Shown here: positions 55,356-64,000 of the stretch, one piece after another
Layout: each line of letters opens with the position of its first letter
Position numbering within the stretch: the first letter of the stretch is position 1
NCBI GenBank assembly: GCA_948474755.1
Contig: CAOLHI010000488.1
Coordinates: 310,001 to 374,000 of the forward strand
Source: Ctenosaura bakeri
Lineage: Eukaryota > Chordata > Lepidosauria > Squamata > Iguanidae
DNA length: 64,000 nt
Direction: 5' to 3'
Notes under the pieces: model-generated
What the model was told of the DNA's origin: nothing
What the model saw: only the letters and a program-made list of their open reading frames with translations
The model's database searches: none
Program-made: the position numbers and the translations under genes

Positions 55356-55822
55356 GGCCATTTCCACACTGGGAATTTAAAATGGTGCAGAGCGACCTCC
55401 AACGGAGGTCTTCTGCACCGTAAAGTGGACTGGGGTGGACTACTTTCTGTAGATCCACACCTCAGTCCAGTTCTGCATGACCAGAACTGGTCGCACAGTG
55501 TGGTTTTTAAAAACCTCTTTTTTGAGTTTTTTAAAAAGCATGGAGTGAGTGAAGCTGTGTAGCTCCGTCACCCAGCTCCAGAGCAGATTTGCAGGTGTGT
55601 GTGAGCGCATGCCTGCAGATCTTCCAGGGGTGGGCTTTTGGCTGGCGAGCTTCTCCAGTTGGTGGAGAGCCTCCACCAACTGGAAGCCGCCATTTGGGAC
55701 ACCGGAGGACTGCAGAGCAGCGAACCTGCACTGCTCCTAGTGGTAATGAACTCGGCCAGCCGGAAAACAAAGCCAGTAAGCTCCATTTTCGGGCATTCCC
55801 CCCTCCCACATGCAGAAAGGGC
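55356..55822 (-). mobile_element. Long GC-rich multi-hairpin MITE (family L)
   Basis: GGCCATTTCCACACTGGG to ACATGCAGAAAGGGC. Opposite orientation to 4139: CCAGTTGGTGGAG paired with CTCCACCAACTGG (about 55654-55684), TGGTTTTTAAAAACC (55501-55515) with GTTTTTTAAAAAGCA (55526-55540), and GACCTCCAACGGAGGTC (55394-55410). Flanks GTAT and CAAT do not form a duplication. Multiple overlapping frames are incidental. Confidence 0.8.
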
Positions 55823-56369
55823 CAATGTTTAGGTTTACTTACAGTGCAGCACAGGAACTAGAGAGTTAGAGTAAGTGTGTGGCCTCCAGATATCCTAAGA
55901 GTCCAAGTCCCATCAGCCACAATCAGCTTAATCAGTGTTCAGGGATTGATGAGAGCAATATTTAACAACCTCAGCTTCCCCACTGCTGTGCCAAAAGCTT
56001 CATGGAATGTGGATACGGAGGAATGACTCCCAAGGAGGGATCTGATGGAAGAATTAGAGATGGTATCACCCAGATGATCTGAGGCTCAGATCCGAGCACA
56101 ATAGAAAGTGGCACAACAGAGATTCCACAAGAAATCTTCCTGAAGTAAGCCCCTGTTTTAGGAGGACCTCTTCCCATTCAGGATGTTGATCTGTAAGAAC
56201 CTCTGAAATACTGTATGACAGGCATTCTAACAACATCCACAAAGATATGAAGACAAGGAAGTTGGGGATATAACTGAACGTATTTTTAGGTATGGTTCTA
56301 AGTTATGGTCTTGTTGTTCTGTTGAGATTAAAATGATGCAAATATAGTTATTGTTGACTTATTTTTAGA
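55823..56369. other. Unassigned spacer
   Basis: No gene or repeat recognised. Confidence 0.4.
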
Positions 56370-57350
56370 AAGAATTAATGTCTTTACCTGGTATTGCCTG
56401 GGTTTTTTATTTTCCTCTTAAGAAGTCACCAAACTGTCTCCTCTATTTCCTGTAACTTTGCTCCATGTTTCCCAATGCAATCTATATTCAGAGTTATTTA
56501 TATACACAGTTTGGGCTCCTGAGGGAGTACACTGTTCCCCTCCTTGCCACTAGGCCTTGTGTTCATAGCAACCGGCCTGTTTCTATACCTGTAAATTTTC
56601 CTCATATTCCCCAATCCAATCTGTATTCTTGACTGTTAACATACAGAAGTTGGGTTTCTGTGGTAATACACTGTCCTCCTCCTTGCTGCTAGGCATCATC
56701 TCCATAGCAATTGGCCTATTCCAATATCTATAACTTTTCCCCATAGTCCCCAATCCAATCAGTGATGTACTGGCTTTCGATTTTTTTTTTTTTCTGTTGA
56801 ATTTGTGCAATGGCCTTACATTTTTCTGGAAGCATTTTTTGTTTTGAATTTTAACTTTAAGATTCTTCTCATATGGAACCCATACAATCTACTATGTGAG
56901 GCGAGAAGACCTTATAACTATGACCATTTCTGCACTACACTGTTATAGTGCTATTATTCCACTTTCAACATCCTGTGGCTGAGAATTCTTAAATACCCCT
57001 CCTTAAATTACAAATCCCAGGATTCCATAGGATGTTGAAAGTGGAATAATAGCATTATGACAGTGTAGTGCGGAAATGGGCTATGTTGTGTGTGTCACTT
57101 TAATTTTTCTCACATATGCCTCCCAAAAGTTTTCTGGCATCCTCATTGATGGTAGGCCTCGTCCCCATAGCAACCAGTCTGAGGCCCAAGAGCTCTCTAA
57201 AGGTCCCTCCCTGAACTGCCAACCCCAGGATTCCATGGAATTTTCATAGCCAGCCAATCATATGAGGTCTTCTCGCCTCACACAGCCAATCGTATGCTGA
57301 CACAGATAGACAAATGCACAGACAAACATTGACTTTTATATAGTAGATGA
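56370..57350 (-). mobile_element. Helitron-like non-autonomous element (candidate)
   Basis: On the minus strand it would begin TCATCTACTATATAAAAGTC, the usual Helitron 5' style, near 57350 and end near a short CCCAGGCAATACCAGGTA hairpin-like sequence at about 56380-56400. The interior carries two or more diverged copies of a ~165-base unit (CCTTGCCACTAGGCC..CCATAGCAAC..CCCCAATCCAATC at about 56540-56610 and again at 56680-56765). A family S MITE sits inside. No Rep/helicase is present. The class is an inference from the ends. Confidence 0.45.
56922..57080. mobile_element. Short palindromic MITE (family S), TSD CTAT(G)
   Basis: GACCATTTCTGCACTACACTG to CAGTGTAGTGCGGAAATGGG; CTAT at 56918-56921 and 57081-57084 (CTATG if 5 bp). 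An extra half-arm fragment (CCAGGATTCCATGG) lies at about 57224-57240. Confidence 0.85.
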
Positions 57351-58146
57351 AAGGGGGGATTAGGAAGCATGGCTTTCTGAGGAGACATTATAGCAATGTC
57401 TCTCAACTATCAACAACCAACAACAACTGCCAAGAAATTCAGCAATTGTTTGATATGTCAAACCAGTAATTCAGTAATTCATCCTAAGTTCTGAATTTGC
57501 AAAATCTTAAGACAAAATGGCATCAGCTATCAATCATTAGCTGAGTCAGGAGATTGTCTGCTATTACATAGTACATTTTCTTTTTGTTAAATGATGTCAG
57601 TCAAAAAACTAGATACCAGAAGCATCACACTCTTGAGAAATGAGTGAGGAATGGAATGGCACAAGGACAAACTGACTTTTAAAAACCCAATGTGTTCTTC
57701 ATCAAGTTCAAGAGCTGTCTGCACAGAATCAGAGCAGATTTTCTTTTTACTTCTCCAAAAATCCGGCAGCTCTCTGAATCATCATTCTGTTTCTCTTGCA
57801 AATTAGATTCCAGCAAGAGTTGCTCAACTGCACAGTCCTTAACGGAAATAACAACCAGCACAAATCTCAAAACATGTGGCTAATGCAGACTTTCCATGGT
57901 GGCGAATTTCTTCAGTGGCCTCTGAGTTATGACTATTCTGCTGGCCCTTCCCAAGATTAGAACAATGAGATTTACAGTACAATGTAAATTCTTACCCCTC
58001 CTCCTCCAGTTCTGAAAATAGCTATTTTAATAGGAAACAGTTTCAAATATTTATTCATTTGTTCAGGACTTTAGCTTAAAGGAAGCTTTGGCTTTTCAGT
58101 ACAAGAGGTAAATTAGCTGACCAATCTATGAAGATTGTGTTGCAGC
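57351..58146. other. Unassigned spacer
   Basis: No gene supported; overlapping frames on opposite strands at 57679-57883 have no domain. Confidence 0.4.
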
Positions 58147-59063
58147 TGTTACCCCGTTCTCTGGGGGTCCCGGGAGGGGTGCCCAAATAACCAAGCAAAA
58201 ACACAAGATGGGGAAATTAACTGGAGCACTCTCTTAAGCTAGTGAGAGGCAGGGTAACTTAGCAGGGATCTTGCAATCCAATGTCTATGGGGTCAGGTCA
58301 GAAGAGCATTCAGACAGGTTTTAAAACAGTAAAAATGATATCTTTATTAAAGGACAGACAACAGACAAGACACCACAAATGCACATCTAACTGGGAATTG
58401 GAAATGAGAGTTTTCAGGGGAAATGGGTGATACAACACCTTTTCTCATAGTCCTGAAGAGATTGGAGGTTGCAGGGAGGAAAGCTCAGTGTGGTTTGCTG
58501 AGGGGAGCTCGTCAGACCAAAGCAGCAGCAAGATAGGATAGAAGTCCAGAGCGATTCTAATGGGACGAGAGGTCCAGACGGGACGAGCGAGCGATCTGAG
58601 GGGGTCTCGGAATCGGGGAGTTTTTATAGGGTGGATTGCGCCTACAAGCCATGCCATACTCAGTGAGAACAATGTGAGTCTGGAGTGGGACAAAGCTTTG
58701 GGAAAGGTCAAGTTTTACATGATTGGCTTAGTGCAGGTTTGACAATAGTGTAGCCAGTATGCAATTGGCTTGGCATTGTAGGGGTGTCGGCTCGAGACCA
58801 AATGTCTTTGTGTAGAGTCGCACTTAAGCAATGGGTGTCTGCAAGAGAGGTTCCTGAAGCAACGAAGTGGCGTTAATCTGCCTGCCTAAGTGGGAGTTGG
58901 AATGCCCAGCACTTACTGGCCACGCCTGTGTACGTGCTTGTCCGGTGGCCTTGCAAACACATGGAGTAGGGTGGCAGAGAAAGGTCAAAGGAAGGTCAAC
59001 TGATTTTGATATCAAAAAGAGATATCTAGTGCTATCACTGGGTAGGCCTGAACCGTAGTAACA
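58147..59063 (-). mobile_element. Solo LTR, family B, TSD CAGC
   Basis: TGTTACCCCGTTCTCTGGGGG to CCGTAGTAACA, 917 bases, flanked by CAGC at 58143-58146 and 59064-59067. Minus-strand TATAAAAACTCCCC (about 58615-58630) and AATAAA (about 58343-58348) give orientation. Collinear with 16049-16977. Confidence 0.9.
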
Positions 59064-59321
59064 CAGCCACTTAATTAATAATGTGTAAGACAGCTAGCAT
59101 GATGTAGTAGTTTGAATAGTATTTATTATTTCAGTAATAGAAATAAAATATGAATATAAAAAAATATTCTGTATTAGCTATTTAGTTAAATGTACTTAAT
59201 ACAATAAAAGGCATTTTTGAATATGGAACTGCTACTTAGATTTACTCATCTATAACTGTTCCATATTCCACTATTTAGTCATGATTGTGTCACTATTATC
59301 ATGGTAGTAACCTCCCCTAGC

Positions 59322-59412
59322 CTACAGCACCTGGTATTCACTGGTGGTCTCCCATCTAAGTACTAACCAAGTCTGACTGGTGCCTTTAGAATATTTTGGC
59401 AGGGCACTTAAC
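59322..59412 (-). mobile_element. 5S rRNA-derived SINE head (fragment)
   Basis: CCTACAGCACCTGGTATTC, GGTCTCCCATCTAAGTACTAACC is a closer match to inverse 5S rRNA than the copy at 52420. The 5' side of the 5S is decayed (GGTGCCTTTAGAATATTTTGG). No SINE tail is visible. Confidence 0.72.
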
Positions 59413-60118
59413 TATACCTAACGAAATACAACAAAATCCAAAATCCACAAAACAGTGATACCTTTATTAGGCCAACTAAAAAGTCCAAAATACATAATGC
59501 AAACTTTTAATGTTTTACTGGCCTCTTCATCAGGCAGATATGTTAAAAATCATACAGGAGAAGAGAACTGATGTTGTTAGAGACACAGGTATATGTTTTA
59601 TATCAGAAGCTACTTGTTAAGATGATTCAGAAGGATATCAATGCAGGCAGAACCACCTCCTCTTTCTGGCAACGTGGGGACCAGGAAGAAAGGACAGTAA
59701 AAGATGGGTAATAAAATTTCAAATTCATTTTCAGCAGCTAAGTAACTTCCATTGAATTGCAGGCTATCTATGCCCTGTGCAAGGCTGACTGCCCCTTTCC
59801 TAGCACTAGAACACAGAATTTCTCAAGAAGCTTCTGTACTGTTACATCTGGAAAAATAATAGATACTATATAGATAAAACTTGCCAAAAGTAGTGCAATT
59901 CAAAAAGTTTTACCTTTGTTGGAAGTAGAAACCTCAAAGAGTTAAGTCCTAGTCCATTATTTAATTAAACAGCTGATAGAGAATACTGGTCAACATTTAC
60001 CATTAGAACTAACCCGAGACATTTGCTACTTGAGGCAATGGGCAAGATGTCCCCACTTCACCTTAGCCAACTTTATTCTATGAATTAATGAGCTGTGTTG
60101 ACAACTGAATGTTACTTC
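59413..60118. other. Spacer with a probable dispersed repeat
   Basis: AACAGTGATACCTTTATTAGGCCAACTAAAAAG...CCTCTTCATCAGGCAGA (about 59450-59540) is a motif I associate with a dispersed vertebrate repeat end (AATAAAGGTATCAC on the minus strand), family not identified. The rest is unassigned. Confidence 0.35.
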
Positions 60119-61081
60119 TGTTACCGCAAAAGATGAGTGACTCAGGGGTCCACCAACAATGTAAAAATTTGGAATTATTAGCCTAATTAGGAGGCCTGTG
60201 AGTGGGGGGTACCCTAATGAGATCTTTTATACCAATGCTTACCAGTGCTTCTACAGGGAAGAACCAGCCAGAGATCCAAAAGTAAGCTTAATTGTGGTTT
60301 ATTGAGGAAATCGCAGACACACACTCAAGATTCAAATAGTCAAACAAACACACAAAGCTAACTGAAGGAAAGGGGGAAAATTCTGATAGTGAGATTTCAG
60401 GGCATAGTGGGTAATATTTACTGATCTAGAAGAACAGCGAAGAAGCAGCTATGTGGTCTAGACCCACCTCTAAGGACAGTACACAATTGGGAATCAGAGT
60501 AGCAGAGTAGCAACCAGCAATCAGTGTACTGTGAGTTGACTGGCCAAAACTAGGGGTTTATATACCCAGTTTCTGCCTGGAGGGCAAGAGTGTGAATGGC
60601 TCTCTGGCCAGGTAAAAAATGGACTTTGCAGAGTGGACAATGAGATCTGGAATGGGCTAATGGTCTTAGTATTAGGTAACAAAGGGCTAATGGTCACCCT
60701 GCTAGCTTGGTGCTTGTTGGACAGGTTTTGAGACAAAAAAAGGGTTTCTTGGTCAGAGAAACAGGAGCTAAGACAATCAGCAGTTTGGTGGGAATCTCCC
60801 AGTTGCTATTGTCCAAAAGGCAGAGTTGTGATGTCTAGCTGCAAGCCTATTATCTCTGAGTTTCTGGAGATTTCCTAACTATGACCCAGCCGCATCTAGA
60901 GGGGTTTTCTGAGCTAATTAGCAGTGCATGTGCTCAGTCAGTCTTTTCATCTTGTCCAACTCAACCATATAGCCATAACAGGGCATGTTTTATATCAAAG
61001 CCAATTAATATATTTTGCTAATTAAATCGCATTTCACCAATTAAACCATATCACCTTGTGGAGGTGTACAGTCTGGTAATA
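60119..61081 (-). mobile_element. Solo LTR, family A, TSD CTTC
   Basis: TGTTACCGCAAAAGATG to GTCTGGTAATA, 963 bases. CTTC precedes (60115-60118) and follows (61082-61085); with TA added the match extends to TACTTC. Minus-strand TATATAA (about 60557-60565) and AATAAA (60298-60303) are intact. Confidence 0.85.
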
Positions 61082-61743
61082 CTTCTACCATGATGATGGG
61101 AAGGTGTCCTCAACAACACCTCAGGGCAGCAGGCTAGTTTAGGGGGTACATGGCAATTCCTATTGGCAGACTGCTTCATTTTCCAACAGATAAGGGTTGC
61201 TGGAGGCACATGGCATGAACAGCCAGGAGATTTCTTTTGCTCCCTCCCTCCCCTTATATCTGCCACTTGAAGTGGATGCCTTCCTGTGCTTATTGGCAAG
61301 GCCAACTCTGTTTAGGGTGGAAATCAGTGGGACGGTGTTTAATTTAAACTGGATTATGCCTATCTTCTTAAAATCTATCCCAAAAATCTTCTCTCCTTAA
61401 AGGAATTTTGACAGTATATATTTTATCTTATTAAGGTCTTCCCCATCATTCCTGCTTAGCAATTCAAAATAAAATTTACAGTGTGGGACTTTGCCTTTCT
61501 ATCAACATCATTTTTTTTTTAAAAAAAAAGAATAATTTGCCTGTTTTTTTCAGAGGAATTGATCCATGTCTAATTGTTTCCAAGCAGGCAGACGAGTACA
61601 AGTGGGCCATTGTGTGACCTTTGAGATCGGTATACAATGGCCATTCATACAAAAAGGGTAGCAGCATCTCTGATTATAGCCTTGTATAGGTAAATAAATA
61701 GCTATTGACTCATAGGGGTACCCAAATGGCATAACAACTTGCA

Positions 61744-61744
61744 G

Positions 61745-61779
<35 letters not shown>
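61744..61779. repeat. (CA)n(TA)n compound microsatellite
   Basis: AC dinucleotides followed directly by AT dinucleotides. Confidence 0.95.
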
Positions 61780-62068
61780 CATAAATGCAGGAATTCCAAA
61801 TAATAATCAAAGTCAATCATGAAATGCTTCAGGTACACGCTGGGCATGATTGACTGTCTCAAGCTGTGGACCTTAAATAAAGAACGATCTTTACACTGGA
61901 TAAGTGTCACTTCCTGATGTTCTTCAATACCAGATGGTTAGCAGCAACGTCCTTCTCCTAGAGACCTATTTTGCACACATTTTTGTGCCATTTGCAACCT
62001 GAAAATTAACAAACAAAAAGATATCACAAAATGGCTTTGAAAGATCCTTTCAAGAAAGTAGAAAACTT

Positions 62069-62131
62069 TGAGAGAGAGAGAGAGAAAGGGAGGGAGGGAG
62101 GGAGGGAGGGAGGGAGGGAGGGAGGGAGGGA
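62069..62131. repeat. (GA)n and (GGGA)n microsatellite
   Basis: AGAGAG run followed by eleven or so GGGA/GGAG tetranucleotides; G-rich enough to form quadruplex structure. Confidence 0.95.
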
Positions 62132-63205
62132 AGGAGAAGGAGGAGAAAGCCCACAGAAAATGGAACAAGTAAACCACATATCCCTATGTTTTGTATTCTA
62201 ATAAGCAAAGCCATTAATTATACAGTCCACACTATACTATAGAAGTGATGTTCAGCTATGAGTGAAATAAGAACCAAACGAATGGGATTCCAATGACACC
62301 TTATTTTCCTCTTAAAACATTCACTGCACATGGTACTGAACAGTTGTCATTCTCCTTTGGGAACTGAGTGAGTATGCATGTCCTACCTTTTAAAACGGAA
62401 GGTTACTTCTACACCAGGCTCTCCATGGATGATATCAGCATCTAGCACTCTTGGGCAACTACCAGCTCCTCAGACTTTGGCAAACCTACCCTAGAATATA
62501 TTGGGAAATTAAAATTGTGGACACATTCAAGTCTGGCAGGTCAAATCATCAAAGGCCCCAAGGTTTTAGGGCTACAACCCGAGACCTAAAGACCTGTTAA
62601 TGCCACAAACGGTCACCATAGTGATGTTTCAGGGATGGATGCTGATGATGTCACATGGATAGGCCTTGATGATGTAATTAAACATAGTTTATTATGCATC
62701 AAACAGAGTTCCTCACAGCATGCCATTCATATTTAAAAAAAAGTCTAACAAATATTTAAAAATTTAAATATTTAAAAATTAAGCTTGCCATGGTAAATGG
62801 AAAAATAAGTTTTCCAAGCTCTGCATTAAATAAATATTTTCCCCCAACAATGTTTTTAACAACTTTGCAAAAACAGCTTTTAAAATATGGGAGTTGTAGC
62901 CCAGCCAAAGCAACTTTTTGAAGTGAAAGTAAAGTTTTGCAAATTCTATTTTTAATAGGCTGCTCTCATTTTTGCAGATGTGTTATAAGACCCTCACTCC
63001 CCAAATAATAACCATCACAATAATAACACTCTTACCAATAGCATTATTAGTAATTGAAGAGGAGGACATGATGATGATGATGGTGGTGGTTAGTCAGAAG
63101 CAAGTCCCTTTGTGTTTATAGCGTTTTAATATATTAAGAATTCGACATAATTGCACTCATGGTTTTTAGGCTTACTTTGGGCAAAGAAAGAGTTATAGAG
63201 ACAGA

Positions 63206-63406
63206 AGCCATTTCCACACTACACTGTTATAGCACTGTTATTCCACTTTCCACATCCTATAGAATCCTGGGGTTTGCAGTTTAGGGAGGGGCTTTTAAAA
63301 TTCTCAGCTAGAGAGCTCTTTGGTCTCAGTAAACTATAAACCCCAGAATTCCATGGGATGTTGAAAGTGAAATAATAGCACTATAACAGTGTTGCGCAAA
63401 AATAGC
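63206..63406. mobile_element. Short palindromic MITE (family S), TSD CAGA
   Basis: AGCCATTTCCACACTACACTG to CACTATAACAGTGTTGCGCA and AAAAATAGC; CAGA at 63202-63205 and 63407-63410. Contains the full TTTAGGGAGGGGC...GAGAGCTCTTTGG centre. Confidence 0.85.
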
Positions 63407-63410
63407 CAGA

Positions 63411-64000
63411 GAGTGATGGGAGGAGAAGGAAGAGATTAAATATCTCTAGGAGAAGTGGAGAGAGAATTTTGCTTTTCACTGTGAATTCAGGCAAAAACAA
63501 ATGCTTCAGATTCTCTTGTTCTTCTTTTTCTGATGGATTTCCAGAGAGAGCGGAAGGTGAGCTGTGTCTGAGAAGAAATCCTTGACGGGATATTTTTACA
63601 GGCTTGAGTGGGTGTGTTTGTTTGCTGGTTTCTGGCCCTGTGCTCTCCCTGAGCACAAATTCTAAAGGGGAGGGGGTGACTAACTGACTTGTTAGGGGAA
63701 GGAACTAGCAGCTGCTAGGCCTTTATAACTGCTTCCAGTGATGGCCGCCTTTGGTGAGTGCAGTTTTGCTATACAAGTAGAACAAGAGCTTATTCCTTTT
63801 TTGGTTGAAGCTCTCCTGAGCTTCTCTGCCTGATCACAAAGCCCCAGGAAGGTAGGCACCTGGGGGAAGTAACTAGCAGCCACTATATAATCATAGCCCC
63901 AGTCCTGAAATTTTGACAAACAGAGCTTGGCAAACAGGGGTGTTGACTTGGATATTTAGCAGGGGACATTGAGGGGGAAGCCCAGTTTTACTTTTTCTAA
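63411..64000. other. Unassigned spacer to window end
   Basis: No gene or repeat recognised. CTAGCAGC(TGCT|CACT)A and GGGGGAAGTAACTAGCAGC-like words occur twice (about 63700 and 63870), unexplained. Confidence 0.35.

Larger units (their letters stand above)
61086..63205. other. Unassigned spacer with microsatellites
   Basis: No gene supported. It includes the CA/TA and GGGA arrays listed separately. Confidence 0.45.

Noticed and set aside
55440..55861. Several overlapping 60-95 aa frames on both strands
   Set aside because: Same cause: incidental openness of a GC-rich MITE.
1..64000. CRISPR arrays, bacterial operons or prokaryotic mobile elements
   Set aside because: The regularly spaced repeats seen are minisatellites, microsatellites or eukaryotic transposons; L1, CR1 and SINE content shows vertebrate DNA.

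Overview
The window looks like non-coding squamate reptile (lizard or snake) nuclear DNA, intergenic or deep intronic. It is AT-rich with many short GC-rich islands. The repeat mix is typical of squamates: a full-length L1, 5'-truncated L1, L2 and CR1 LINEs, tRNA-derived MIR-like SINEs, 5S rRNA-derived SINE pieces, solo LTRs, Tc1/mariner-like and other MITEs, a Helitron-like end, and many microsatellites. The taxon is an inference from this mix and cannot be proved without a search. I found no complete cellular gene. The best host coding candidate is one 153-bp exon-like segment at 45529-45681 that I cannot name.

Layout. 1-9034: the end of a GC-rich MITE, L2 and CR1 remnants (minus strand), two MITEs side by side (3934-4595), foldback elements near 1.1, 6.0 and 7.0 kb, and a solo LTR (LTR-A) at 7229-8206. 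9035-15104: a full-length, inactivated L1 on the minus strand, flanked by a perfect 16-bp target-site duplication. 15105-23700: LTR-B solo, MITEs, a SINE, and an LTR-A with an LTR-B nested inside it. 23700-34200: sparse DNA with an L2 tail, two Tigger-like elements carrying internal minisatellites, a MITE at 30.6 kb, foldbacks, and an L1 tail. 34200-48000: more MITEs and SINEs, two SINEs each interrupted by an LTR-A, an LTR-C inserted in a CA microsatellite, and the candidate exon. 48000-64000: a SINE, 5S-derived SINEs, a SINE split by a ~750-bp unknown insert, MITEs, a Helitron-like element, and further LTR-A and LTR-B copies.

Nothing here works together as a pathway; the window is a layered record of insertions. 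The main unexplained signal is a pair of related hairpin MITE families (short palindromic and long GC-rich multi-hairpin). They share ends (GGCCATTTCYGCACT-like) and a target duplication that usually starts with C (CTTA, CTAG, CTAA, CTGT, CTAT, CTCT, CAGA). In several copies sequence variants are mirrored in both arms of the same copy, so stems stay paired while differing between copies.

LTR families are named A, B and C only for this window. Element names such as L1, L2, CR1, Tigger and Helitron rest on motif recognition, not on database comparison.
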